Below are positions 1 through 7,241 of a DNA stretch of 64,000 nucleotides, piece after piece. Made by a program: the position numbers and the translations under genes. The notes beneath the pieces were generated by a model. That model worked only from the letters and a program-made list of their open reading frames with translations, did no database searches and was not told the origin of the DNA. How positions within the stretch are numbered: position 1 is the stretch's first letter; each line of letters opens with the position of its first letter. The DNA lies in NCBI RefSeq assembly GCF_049897565.1, contig NZ_JAFCWM010000004.1, forward strand, positions 194,620 through 258,619, given 5' to 3'. This stretch comes from JAFCUW01 sp049897565. GTDB taxonomy: Bacteria > Pseudomonadota > Gammaproteobacteria > Burkholderiales > Burkholderiaceae_D.

Positions 1-2
1 AT

Positions 3-2453
3 TCCGACCAAGTGGCGCGCGCCGTCAACTGGCATGACCTGGTGCTGCGCCAGAGTCGCGAGAGCTGGGGCCTGTCCGCACACGGCCTGAACCTGGAATC
101 GGCGCAGTCAGCCGAGATGTTTGCCGACGCCACGTTCTCCAACCTGGCCATTCTCGCCAGCGACGGCCGCCTCGTCACCGCCATGAAGCGGCAGGGCGAA
201 CTGGCACTGGCAGCGCAGGCGCGCTTTTTTCAGATCCATGCCGGCGCGCCTGCCGATCAGCTGGTCATCAGCCAGGTGATCGATGACGGCGGCAACGTCG
301 TCGAACTGCAGTTCTCGCGCCCGATCCGCGCCGCCGGCGGCCGCTTCGACGGCGTCGTGCTGGTGCAAGTGGCCGCCCAAAAGTTGACGCTCGACTTCTT
401 CATGCAGCGCTTCGCGCCGGACGGCGTGGTCGGGCTGGCCGGCGCCGACAACCTGCCGCTGCTCGCCGTCGCCGGGCGCCCTCGGCGGGTGCGGCTGGCG
501 CTGCCGCCGCTGGCCGCCGCCGGCGGCAGCGTGCTGGCCCCCGCCGCCTGGTTCAGTGACGGCCGCGCGCGCTATTTCGGCTGGCACCGGGCCGGCGCGT
601 ATCCGCTTACCGCCTTTGTCGCCCTCGACCAGCAGAACATGCTGGCGCCGTTCGACGCCGCGCGCGCGGCGGCCGTGTCGCGCGCCATCATCGCCACCGC
701 CGCCTTGTTTGCCGGCGCCCTGGTGGTCATGGGCTTCCTGCTGCGGCTGACCTGGCGCAAGCGCGAGAGCCAGCGCACCGACGAAACGTACCGCATGGCC
801 ACCGAAGGCAGCAGCGACGGCTTTTTCATCCTCGGCATGTTGTTCAACGGCACCGGCGCGGTCGACGACTTCGAAGTGCTCGACTGCAACAAGCACGGCG
901 CCGCGCTTTGTCACCAGCGGCGCGAAACGCTGATCGGGCGCCGCTTCTCGGCGCTGTACCGCGACCACACGTTAGCCGAACTGCTCGACGTGCTGCGCGG
1001 CGCCGTCGATACCGGCTCCTACGACGGCGAACTAGAATTTCAGCCGGAAGGGGCCGACCGCTCGCGCTGGATGCAGCTCAAGGCGGTGCGCTCGGAGCAG
1101 AAGCTGGCCATCACGCTGCGCGACATTTCCGAATCGAAGGCACACGTGGCGGCGCTGGAACACCGCGGCAACCACGACGCGCTGACCGGCCTGCCGAACC
1201 GCCACTGGCTGCAGTGGTACCTGCCGCAGGCGATCGGCCGCGCACGCGAGCACCGCCAGACGCTGGCGCTGCTGTTCATCGACCTCGACGGCTTCAAGGC
1301 GGCCAACGACGCCATGGGCCACGCCGCCGGCGACGAACTGCTGCGCCACGCCGCGCACCGGCTGACCGAAGCGGTGCGCCCGCACGACCACGTCATCCGG
1401 CTCGGCGGCGACGAATTCGTCGTCATCCTGGAACACAACCTGCGCGTCGAAGACGCCGCCATCGTCGCCGAGCGCGTCATCGCCGCCTTCAGGCCGAAGT
1501 TCAAGCTGATCGGCGGCACCGCGGTGCTGGGCACGTCGATCGGCATCAGCAGCTTTCCGACGGACGGCGACGATGCCGCCTCGCTGCTGCAGAACGCCGA
1601 CGTGGCGATGTATTCGGTCAAGACCAGCGGCAAGGGCAGCTTCCGCTTCTTCGATCAGCAGTTCTACGCAGCGCTGCGTCAGCAACTCGAGCTCGAGCAG
1701 GAGCTGCGCCGCGCCATCGAGCACGACGAATTCGTCGTCCACTACCAGCCGCGCATGGACCTGGCCAGCAGCCGCGCCACCAGCATGGAGGCGCTGGTGC
1801 GCTGGCTGCACCCGCGCCGCGGCCTGCTCGAACCGGCCGAATTCATCCCGCTGGCCGAAAGGACCGGCATGATCGTGCGCCTGGGCGAACTGGTGCTCGG
1901 CAAGGTGTGCGGCCAGCTGGCGCAGTGGGCGGCCAGGGAAGCGAGCCTGGTGCCGGTGTCGGTCAATATCTCGTCGCGCCAGTTCAACGAAACCGATATC
2001 GCCCGCGTGTTTTCCGGCGCAATGGCGCGCCACGGCATTGCCGCCAGCCTGCTGGAAATTGAACTGACCGAGTCGTCGATGATGGGCGGCAGCAGCCATG
2101 TGCTCGAATCGCTGTCGAAGATTCGCGGCATGGGCATCAAGCTGCTGGTCGACGATTTCGGCACCGGCTACTCGTCGCTGGCGCAGCTGCAGATGCTCGA
2201 CTTTGACATGCTGAAGGTCGACAAGGCATTCACCAGCCGCATCGAACAAACCGAGCAGGGCAAGATCTTGTTTACGGCCATCATCACCATGGCGCACGCG
2301 CTCGGCATGCGGGTGGTCGCCGAGGGCGTCGAGACCGGCAAGCAGCTGAGCATCCTGCGCGCGCTGCGCTGCGACGAGGTGCAGGGCTATTTCATCTCGC
2401 TGCCGCAGGCGGCGACCGAGGCGCAGAGCGTGCTGCTGTCGCCGGTGGCCTGA
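3..2453 (+). CDS. GGDEF-EAL c-di-GMP turnover protein with membrane sensor (5' end outside window)
   Basis: Predicted inner-membrane enzyme making and/or degrading cyclic di-GMP. The reading frame is open to the window edge, so the N-terminus is missing; a GTG at 12 is only the first possible start codon inside the window. Visible order, numbering from that GTG: an extracytoplasmic sensor region ending in a dCache-like strand pattern (about 1-215), a membrane segment (about 219-247), a PAS-like region (about 255-375), GGDEF (about 385-545) with an intact GGDEF signature near 464 preceded by an RxxD inhibitory-site motif (RPHD), and EAL (about 560-805) with the EAL signature near 592. Both signatures look intact, so either activity is possible. 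A perfect 10-bp hairpin follows the stop. Confidence 0.9.
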   Translation, partial: SDQVARAVNWHDLVLRQSRESWGLSAHGLNLESAQSAEMFADATFSNLAILASDGRLVTAMKRQGELALAAQARFFQIHAGAPADQLVISQVIDDGGNVVELQFSRPIRAAGGRFDGVVLVQVAAQKLTLDFFMQRFAPDGVVGLAGADNLPLLAVAGRPRRVRLALPPLAAAGGSVLAPAAWFSDGRARYFGWHRAGAYPLTAFVALDQQNMLAPFDAARAAAVSRAIIATAALFAGALVVMGFLLRLTWRKRESQRTDETYRMATEGSSDGFFILGMLFNGTGAVDDFEVLDCNKHGAALCHQRRETLIGRRFSALYRDHTLAELLDVLRGAVDTGSYDGELEFQPEGADRSRWMQLKAVRSEQKLAITLRDISESKAHVAALEHRGNHDALTGLPNRHWLQWYLPQAIGRAREHRQTLALLFIDLDGFKAANDAMGHAAGDELLRHAAHRLTEAVRPHDHVIRLGGDEFVVILEHNLRVEDAAIVAERVIAAFRPKFKLIGGTAVLGTSIGISSFPTDGDDAASLLQNADVAMYSVKTSGKGSFRFFDQQFYAALRQQLELEQELRRAIEHDEFVVHYQPRMDLASSRATSMEALVRWLHPRRGLLEPAEFIPLAERTGMIVRLGELVLGKVCGQLAQWAAREASLVPVSVNISSRQFNETDIARVFSGAMARHGIAASLLEIELTESSMMGGSSHVLESLSKIRGMGIKLLVDDFGTGYSSLAQLQMLDFDMLKVDKAFTSRIEQTEQGKILFTAIITMAHALGMRVVAEGVETGKQLSILRALRCDEVQGYFISLPQAATEAQSVLLSPVA

Positions 2454-2457
2454 ACCA

Positions 2458-2484
2458 GCGGTGCCGCGGCGGCTGCGGCACCGC
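2458..2484 (+). terminator. Strong hairpin after the GGDEF-EAL gene, no U tract
   Basis: Arms 2458-2467 and 2475-2484 are perfectly complementary over 10 bp with a 7-nt loop, starting five bases after the stop codon. No T run follows, so it is not a classic intrinsic terminator; it may protect the mRNA 3' end or assist Rho-dependent termination. Confidence 0.35.
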
Positions 2485-2578
2485 GTGCAAGATGGCCAAC
2501 CACGTTTCAACCTGTGGCTGCCGATGTCTGAACAACCATGTCTTCACCGAACGTGAGCACCACTACCTGCCATCGGCC

Positions 2579-2716
2579 GAGCGCGGCGCGTTCGCCGCCG
2601 TCAGCCCGATCGACGGCAAGGAGCGCCAGTATGGCTACGACGCGGTCGGCGACGTTCCGCTGGTGATCATCACCGGCATGGACCGCAAGGATGCGCTGGT
2701 CGACTGGCACGGCCGG
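2579..2716 (+). pseudogene. Decayed dCache sensor-domain fragment
   Basis: The conceptual translation of this frame contains a stretch typical of the end of dCache sensor domains in GGDEF/EAL proteins: a DGKERQYGY segment followed by VGDVPLVIITGMDRKDAL. The equivalent region of the neighbouring GGDEF-EAL protein (DGRARYFGW, then AYPLTAFVALD) is similar in pattern. No membrane segment, GGDEF or EAL follows, because the convergent SRAP gene begins within 60 bases. I read it as a remnant of a second sensor/cyclase gene; an open frame runs 2492-2839 but I do not regard it as a functional gene. Confidence 0.5.
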
Positions 2717-2768
2717 GCGCATCCAGCTGTCGTCGAAGCTGCTGGACCAGGTAGCCGAATGTCACAAT

Positions 2769-3446
2769 TCAGAACAATGTATCTTCCACCACAGGCGCCG
2801 CCTTGGTTCGCGGTGGCAGCGGGGCGGCCTCGGCGGTGAGACGGTCGGCTTCCCAAGGGCGGTAGATGTCGGCCTCGTTGACCAGTTCGCCTTCCAGCCA
2901 GCCCTGGTATTGACCCGGTTCGAGCAGCACCAGCATGCGTTTTTCGTCGCCGGGCTTGTGGAAGCGCTGCATCAGCGGATGGCCGTCGGCATTGATGGTC
3001 AGCATCGAGAACGACAGCAGCGGCAAGCCGTCCGGTCCGCTCGGGCGCCACTCCCAGATGCCGGCGATGCCGAGCCGCTCGTTGCCGGCTGCGGTGATGC
3101 GCCAGCGCACCGGATTGCCGCTGTCGTAGCACGGCTCGTAAAAGTTATCCGCCGGAACAATGCAGAACTGATTGCGTTTCCACGCGTTGCGGAACGACGG
3201 CTTGGTCGCCACCGTCTCGGTGCGCGCGTTGTAGGTCTGGCGTGCCAGCTTCGTGTCGGCCCAGTGCGGCACCATGCCGAACATCGCCGGCACCACCTCG
3301 ACTTGGCCGGCGGCATCGCGCGATTCGCGCAGGATCGGCGCCAGGTAGCCAGGGAACGCTTCGTCCGGAAAATTGAACAGTGCGCGTTCGAGACCATGGT
3401 GCTGGCTGATCGCGTCGAGGCGGGTAGGGGTGTAGTTGGCGCACAT
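2769..3446 (-). CDS. SRAP-domain abasic-site DNA-protein crosslink protein (YedK/HMCES family)
   Basis: Family members covalently trap abasic sites in single-stranded DNA through the N-terminal cysteine, protecting forks from cleavage. The start is placed at the ATG that puts Cys at position 2 (MCANYTPTR), because the free amino-terminal Cys is the catalytic nucleophile; a longer open frame to 3620 would bury it. Of 225 residues, N73 and R75 (in YNARTET), E104 (in FYEP) and H163 match the known active-site set of the family. The usual HDRMP-like motif is altered to FHKPGDEKRM. It converges on the decayed sensor fragment and diverges from the DksA-like gene. Confidence 0.9.
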   Translation of the reverse strand: MCANYTPTRLDAISQHHGLERALFNFPDEAFPGYLAPILRESRDAAGQVEVVPAMFGMVPHWADTKLARQTYNARTETVATKPSFRNAWKRNQFCIVPADNFYEPCYDSGNPVRWRITAAGNERLGIAGIWEWRPSGPDGLPLLSFSMLTINADGHPLMQRFHKPGDEKRMLVLLEPGQYQGWLEGELVNEADIYRPWEADRLTAEAAPLPPRTKAAPVVEDTLF

Positions 3447-3601
3447 TGCACAATGGTAGCGCGTTTTTCCGATACCGGCTGCACAGTGGCAGCGCCGCGC
3501 GAATGGTGCACGTTTGATCTGCCGCAAGGACTGGGGGCAGCTCGGTGCGCCACACTTTCGCATGCCGCCTGGCCGGCGCCTGCAGAACCGAAAGGACCGC
3601 C

Positions 3602-4024
3602 GTGAGACAGTTGACATCATCCGACCTCGACGAGCTCGAGAGCCGGCTGCGCAGCGAGCGGCACCTGGTGCTCGAAGCGATCCGCGACCGGCTGGTCGGT
3701 TACGACAGCGACGAGCAGAGCGTGCTGGTCAATTTCTTTGCCGAGCATGGCAGCAAGGCGGCAGCCGGCCAGCTGGGCGCCACCGACATTGCCCAGTTGC
3801 GCGACGAGCTGGCGCGGCTCGACAACATCGACATGGCGATGAAGCGGCTGGACTTCGGCGCCGGCGGCCTGTGCGTCGTATGCGGCAACCCGATCCCGCT
3901 GACGCGGCTGCGCGCGGCGCCGGCGTCGCTGACGTGCCTCCATTGCCAGCGCCGCATCGACGCCGGCAGTGAAACGGCGACCGGCGCCCCGCACGTGCCG
4001 GGCCGCGCCCACGGCGCTCATTAG
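3602..4024 (+). CDS. DksA/TraR-family zinc-finger protein
   Basis: A 140-residue relative of DksA/TraR, proteins that enter the RNA polymerase secondary channel and modify initiation, often with ppGpp. GTG at 3602 is chosen because a GAAAGGA ribosome-binding site lies just upstream; the earlier in-frame start at 3545 has none. The N-terminal half is helical with many charged residues (coiled-coil-like), followed by a four-cysteine zinc site (CVVCGN, then CLHC). The C-terminal tail after the second pair is poorly conserved-looking. The acidic tip residues required for DksA activity are not obvious, so a true transcription role is not certain. Confidence 0.8.
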   Translation: MRQLTSSDLDELESRLRSERHLVLEAIRDRLVGYDSDEQSVLVNFFAEHGSKAAAGQLGATDIAQLRDELARLDNIDMAMKRLDFGAGGLCVVCGNPIPLTRLRAAPASLTCLHCQRRIDAGSETATGAPHVPGRAHGAH

Positions 4025-4157
4025 CCGCCCGCAGCCGTTAGGCGTCCTCCTTGCGCAGCCCCGCTCCGGCATCCTCGCGCCCCCTTTACCGCATCCCGCG
4101 CAGCCCTCCACGCCATCCTCGCGAAGCGGGCATGCCGGAGCGGTCATTGAAACATGC

Positions 4158-4171
4158 TTGATACAGATCAA
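4158..4171. promoter_or_regulatory. Perfect FNR-type box upstream of the PPOX-like gene
   Basis: TTGATACAGATCAA matches the FNR/ANR consensus TTGAT-N4-ATCAA at all ten specified bases. It lies about 60 bp upstream of the start codon at 4232, a distance compatible with class II activation (site near -41.5). Confidence 0.75.
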
Positions 4172-4231
4172 GGTTGCAGGACGACCGCGGCTCCTATCAT
4201 TGACATCCAATCAACCGAAACGGAGAAGCAC

Positions 4232-4684
4232 ATGGACCAGGCGTTCAAGGAGTTCGTCCTGAAAGTGATCGACGGCGCCAGCGACCTGACGCTGGCGACC
4301 GTGCGGCCGGACGGCTACCCGCAGGCGACGACGATCAGCTTCGCCCACGACAAGCTGAACCTGTTCGTCGGCATCGGCAAGCACAGTCAGAAAGCCAACA
4401 ATGTCCGGTATAACAGCAAGGTGTCGCTGACCATCAACTTGCCGTACCACGACTGGCGCGAGATCCAGGACCTGTCGATGAGCGCGCTGGCCGAGCTGCT
4501 GGCGCCCGGGCCGGATGTCGAGCTGGCCAAGTCGTGCCTGCTCAAGCGCTTGCCGCAGATCGCCGAATGGGGCGAGAACGGCCAGGCCAATGAGGTCGCG
4601 TTCCTGAAGATCACGCCGCAGGTGATCTCGATTCTCGACTACACCAAGGGGTTCGGCCACACCGAGCAGGGCGTGGCCACCTGA
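4232..4684 (+). CDS. Pyridoxamine 5'-phosphate oxidase-like FMN-binding protein
   Basis: A 150-residue split-barrel flavin-binding protein of the general PPOX-like class; members bind FMN, F420 or heme and the substrate here is unknown. The N-terminus (LTLATVRPDGYPQATTISF) and the following strand with a lysine-rich SQKANNVRYN turn fit the fold. ATG at 4232 has a CGGAG ribosome-binding site six bases before it; the longer frame from 4154 would include the FNR box in coding sequence and is rejected. It sits beside hemerythrin and universal stress genes with the same kind of box, which suggests low-oxygen induction. Confidence 0.8.
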   Translation: MDQAFKEFVLKVIDGASDLTLATVRPDGYPQATTISFAHDKLNLFVGIGKHSQKANNVRYNSKVSLTINLPYHDWREIQDLSMSALAELLAPGPDVELAKSCLLKRLPQIAEWGENGQANEVAFLKITPQVISILDYTKGFGHTEQGVAT

Positions 4685-4720
4685 GCGGCGACGCGCCGGC
4701 GTTCGGCGCGGCAAGCACCG

Positions 4721-5197
4721 TCAGCTGGTAAATTCGGCAGCCGTCGCCGTGCCGCTGCCGTGCGGGAACACCAGCACCGGGATCGCGCTGTGGGTCAGCA
4801 CCTTGTGGGTTTCGCTGCCCAGCAACATGGCCTTGACGCCTTTGCGGCCATGCGACGCCATCGCCACCAGGTCGCAGTTGGCGTTGCGCGCCGCGTCGAT
4901 GATGGCGTCGAACGGATAGTCCGACATCAGCAGCAGCGTGTTGCATTTGACACCGGCGTCGCTGGCCATCTGCTCGATGTGCTCGAGGTAGCGCTTGGCG
5001 TGCCTTTCGTTCTCCTGGCGCACCTGGGCATGTACCGCTTCTGTCACCCCAGGCTCGTAGGTAAACAGGTGCAACACCGGCATCACGTGAACGCCGGTGA
5101 TGGCCGCGCCGGTGGCCTGCGCGAGACGAATGCACGACACGATCGCCGCTTCTGAATCGGCGCTGCCGTCGGTCGGCAGCAATATGTGGCTAAACAC
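4721..5197 (-). CDS. Universal stress protein (UspA family)
   Basis: A 158-residue cytoplasmic stress protein of the UspA fold. It opens with FSHILLPTDGS and carries the nucleotide-binding pattern G-x2-G-x9-G-S (GRKGVKAMLLGSETHKV) near the C-terminus, so it is likely an ATP-binding Usp. GTG at 5197 is preferred because AAGGAG lies seven bases upstream; longer frames add a non-homologous leader. The start overlaps the last codons of the hemerythrin gene by 8 bp, pointing to co-transcription and translational coupling from the FNR box at 5759. Confidence 0.88.
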   Translation of the reverse strand: MFSHILLPTDGSADSEAAIVSCIRLAQATGAAITGVHVMPVLHLFTYEPGVTEAVHAQVRQENERHAKRYLEHIEQMASDAGVKCNTLLLMSDYPFDAIIDAARNANCDLVAMASHGRKGVKAMLLGSETHKVLTHSAIPVLVFPHGSGTATAAEFTS

Positions 5198-5678
5198 GCT
5201 CTCGCTCCTTATCGGCTTGTACATTGCCGTAGCGCGCGCGGCGGTCATGCCGACCGTCGGCGCGCGCGGCGCCTGTGTGCCGGCGCGCACGCGGCGCTTG
5301 CGCCCGCGTGGCGTTGGCCAGGGTCAGGTCCATCGTCGAGCGGTGCAGCAGCAGCCACTTCGGCAGCAACTGCAGCGCCTCGCGGCCAAGCTTGACATCG
5401 CCGCCTTCGACGTGCGGCTGGGCGTGGTGCAGGGCGGCGAGCGCGCGCGCGTGTTGCTCACGGTGACCGCGCAGCGCCGGGTAATGAAGTGCTTCCATCA
5501 CCGCTTCCTCGTCGCGAAAGCTGATCTCAAGCTCGGCGATCAGGTCGTTAAATCCGTCCGCGAACTGATCGTCAGGTGTGCGGGCCAGGCGCTCCATCCG
5601 CTGCGCCATCGCGCGGCGTGCCTTGCTCATCATTTCGGCAACATTCTTTGCCATCGAACTGGTCGTGTTGAAGTTCAT
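5190..5678 (-). CDS. Hemerythrin-like protein
   Basis: A 162-residue helical protein with the spacing of a bacterial hemerythrin: acidic and histidine residues in FRDEEAVMEALHYP and HREQHARALAAL are expected ligands of an oxygen-binding di-iron centre. The first histidine ligand is less clear, and the C-terminal part is basic and low complexity, so function may be degenerate. ATG 5678 (MNFNTT) has an AGAGG site; the longer frame is rejected. It is the first gene of a hemerythrin-Usp pair, with a perfect FNR box 81 bp upstream of its start. Confidence 0.65.
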   Translation of the reverse strand: MNFNTTSSMAKNVAEMMSKARRAMAQRMERLARTPDDQFADGFNDLIAELEISFRDEEAVMEALHYPALRGHREQHARALAALHHAQPHVEGGDVKLGREALQLLPKWLLLHRSTMDLTLANATRAQAPRARRHTGAARADGRHDRRARYGNVQADKERERV

Positions 5679-5758
5679 GATCAACCTCTTGCAAAAACGG
5701 GCGCCGCCAGGAAAAGGCGGCCCCTTTTCAGGGTGGGCCACGACGCCGGAAAACCGCT

Positions 5759-5772
5759 TTGATGCAAATCAA
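5759..5772. promoter_or_regulatory. Perfect FNR-type box upstream of hemerythrin-usp pair
   Basis: TTGATGCAAATCAA fits TTGAT-N4-ATCAA at every specified base. It lies between the second usp gene's stop and the hemerythrin start, 81 bp from the latter, and so most likely controls leftward transcription. Confidence 0.75.
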
Positions 5773-5803
5773 AAAAAGAGAAACCGGCCGGCGGCCGCAT
5801 TGC

Positions 5804-6241
5804 CTAGCGGAAGATCAGCACCGGCACCTTGCTGTGCACCAGCACCTTTTGCGTCTGGCTGCCGAGCAGCACGCCGGCAATGCCGCGCCGCCCGTGCGAG
5901 CCCATCGCGATCAGGTCGCACTGGCGGCTGACCGCGGCATCGACGATCACTTTCCAGGGATCGTCCGACATCACTTGTTCGCAGGTGCAGGCGATGCCGG
6001 CCTCGCGCGCCGCGCCGCTGATGAATTCCAGGTACGTCACTGCGCGCTTGGCGCTGTCGACGGCGAACTGGTCCGACGTGTCTTCCACCATTTCGGCATG
6101 GTAGGTGAACGTGTGGAACTGCGGCACGACGGTCAGGCCGAGCACCTCGGCGCCAAGCTCCTTGGCGAAGGCGACAGCGGCAAGAATGGCGCGCTCGGAT
6201 TGCTCTGAGCCATCGGTCGGCAACAGGATTCGTTTGAACAT
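5804..6241 (-). CDS. Universal stress protein (UspA family), second copy
   Basis: A 145-residue Usp, close to the usual family length. It begins FKRILLPTDGS and has the ATP-binding pattern GRRGIAGVLLGSQTQKVL near residues 120-138. It resembles the Usp at 4721 in domain content but is clearly a distinct sequence, so the pair are paralogues and not a recent duplication. The start has an AGGGGA site upstream and a perfect FNR box about 96 bp further out, shared with the divergent quinone reductase-like gene. Confidence 0.9.
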   Translation of the reverse strand: MFKRILLPTDGSEQSERAILAAVAFAKELGAEVLGLTVVPQFHTFTYHAEMVEDTSDQFAVDSAKRAVTYLEFISGAAREAGIACTCEQVMSDDPWKVIVDAAVSRQCDLIAMGSHGRRGIAGVLLGSQTQKVLVHSKVPVLIFR

Positions 6242-6336
6242 GCTGTGTCCCCTGGAAAAAAAGGCGCTGCGACGCGCGCTGGCGCTATTGGCGAATAGTC
6301 GAACAGGTAGTCTGTCGGTGCGCCGAGCGAGCAGCC

Positions 6337-6350
6337 TTGATGCATATCAA
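6337..6350. promoter_or_regulatory. Perfect FNR-type box in a divergent promoter region
   Basis: TTGATGCATATCAA is a complete match to the FNR consensus and is fully palindromic. It sits between the divergent usp gene (start 6241) and the flavodoxin-fold gene (start 6442), so it could act on either or both. Confidence 0.75.
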
Positions 6351-6441
6351 AGTGGCCGGCGTCCGGACAACGACAGTTGTTGCTGCGGCCTTGGTCCGGC
6401 GCCCGAACGCCGGGGCCGGCATGGCCTGCGGGCGGAATGGC

Positions 6442-7029
6442 ATGTTCAAGCGCGTCTTGTTGATCCAGGGGCATCCCGACAGCGGCGGCGGGCACCTGTG
6501 CGGCGCGCTGGAGGAAGCCTACGCCAGGGGCGCCGTCGAAGGCGGCCACGAGCTGCGCCGCATCGACATCGCCGCGCTCGACTTCCCGCTGCTCAGGAGC
6601 CAGGACGAATGGGAGCACGGGCCGTTGCCGCCGACGCTGCTGCAGTCGCAGCAAGACATCCTGTGGTCGCAGCACATCGTGATTTTCTTTCCCTTGTGGC
6701 TGGGCGACATGCCGGCCATGCTGAAGGGCTTTCTCGAGCAGGTCGAGCGTCCCGGCTTTGCCTTCTCCGGCGACGCCAGAAATCCGTTTGCGCGCAAGGG
6801 CCTGAAGGGACGCTCGGCCCGCCTGGTGGTGACGATGGGCATGCCGGCGGTGGTGTACCGCGTGTTCTTCCGCGCCCACGGCGTCAAGTCGCTCAGGCGC
6901 AGCGTGCTCGGCTTTGCTGGCATCGCGCCGGTGGCCGACACCCTCATCGGCATGACCGGCAACATGAAGTCGCGCCGTGCCGCCCGCTGGCTCGACCGCC
7001 TGTTCGCACTGGGGCGGGCGGCGGTCTAA
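6442..7029 (+). CDS. Flavodoxin-fold NAD(P)H oxidoreductase (NQO1/KefF-like)
   Basis: A 195-residue cytoplasmic flavoprotein probably reducing quinones or similar acceptors with NAD(P)H. The N-terminus (KRVLLIQGHPDS) is the FMN phosphate-binding loop of the family, and FFPLWLGDMPAMLKGFLE is the characteristic quinone/FMN segment near residues 74-91. I prefer ATG 6442; the frame stays open to 6337, but that would start inside the FNR box. Its promoter region carries the box shared with the divergent usp. Confidence 0.85.
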   Translation: MFKRVLLIQGHPDSGGGHLCGALEEAYARGAVEGGHELRRIDIAALDFPLLRSQDEWEHGPLPPTLLQSQQDILWSQHIVIFFPLWLGDMPAMLKGFLEQVERPGFAFSGDARNPFARKGLKGRSARLVVTMGMPAVVYRVFFRAHGVKSLRRSVLGFAGIAPVADTLIGMTGNMKSRRAARWLDRLFALGRAAV

Positions 7030-7030
7030 G

Positions 7031-7175
7031 GTGTCAGGTCTGACATTCGGACATTTGGTTGTTCAAATGTTCGAATGCCAGACCTGACACCAGCATTTAT
7101 TCAAATGTCCGAATGTCAGACCTGACACCAGCATTTGTTCAAATGTCCGAATGCCAGACCTGACACCAGCATTTA
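7031..7175. repeat. 38-bp tandem repeat (three copies) with one inverted copy
   Basis: Three head-to-tail 38-bp units run 7053-7090, 7091-7128 and 7129-7166 with few differences, and a partial fourth begins at 7167. A partly overlapping inverted copy of about 26 bp occupies 7031-7056. The unit ends in CCAGACCTGACAC and contains CAAATGTCCGAATG. There are no unique spacers, so it is not a CRISPR array. The array lies between a stop codon and a convergent gene, a typical place for REP-like elements, and could fold into a long hairpin in RNA. Confidence 0.85.
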
Positions 7176-7241
7176 AGTCCGCATGACGGCGGCATATCGG
7201 TCCAACGTCCTTGGCTTCCAGACCCTGCATTTACCATGGGC

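Noticed and set aside
1032..2510. Long antisense open frame across the GGDEF-EAL gene
   Set aside because: Shadow frame of a high-GC gene, rich in Arg, Gln and His with no recognisable domain. Many similar shadows elsewhere (for example 8518-10521, 12691-15186, 22316-24094) were dropped for the same reason.
7031..7175. CRISPR-like array of 38-bp units
   Set aside because: Units are directly adjacent with no unique spacers and no cas genes nearby; it is a simple tandem repeat.
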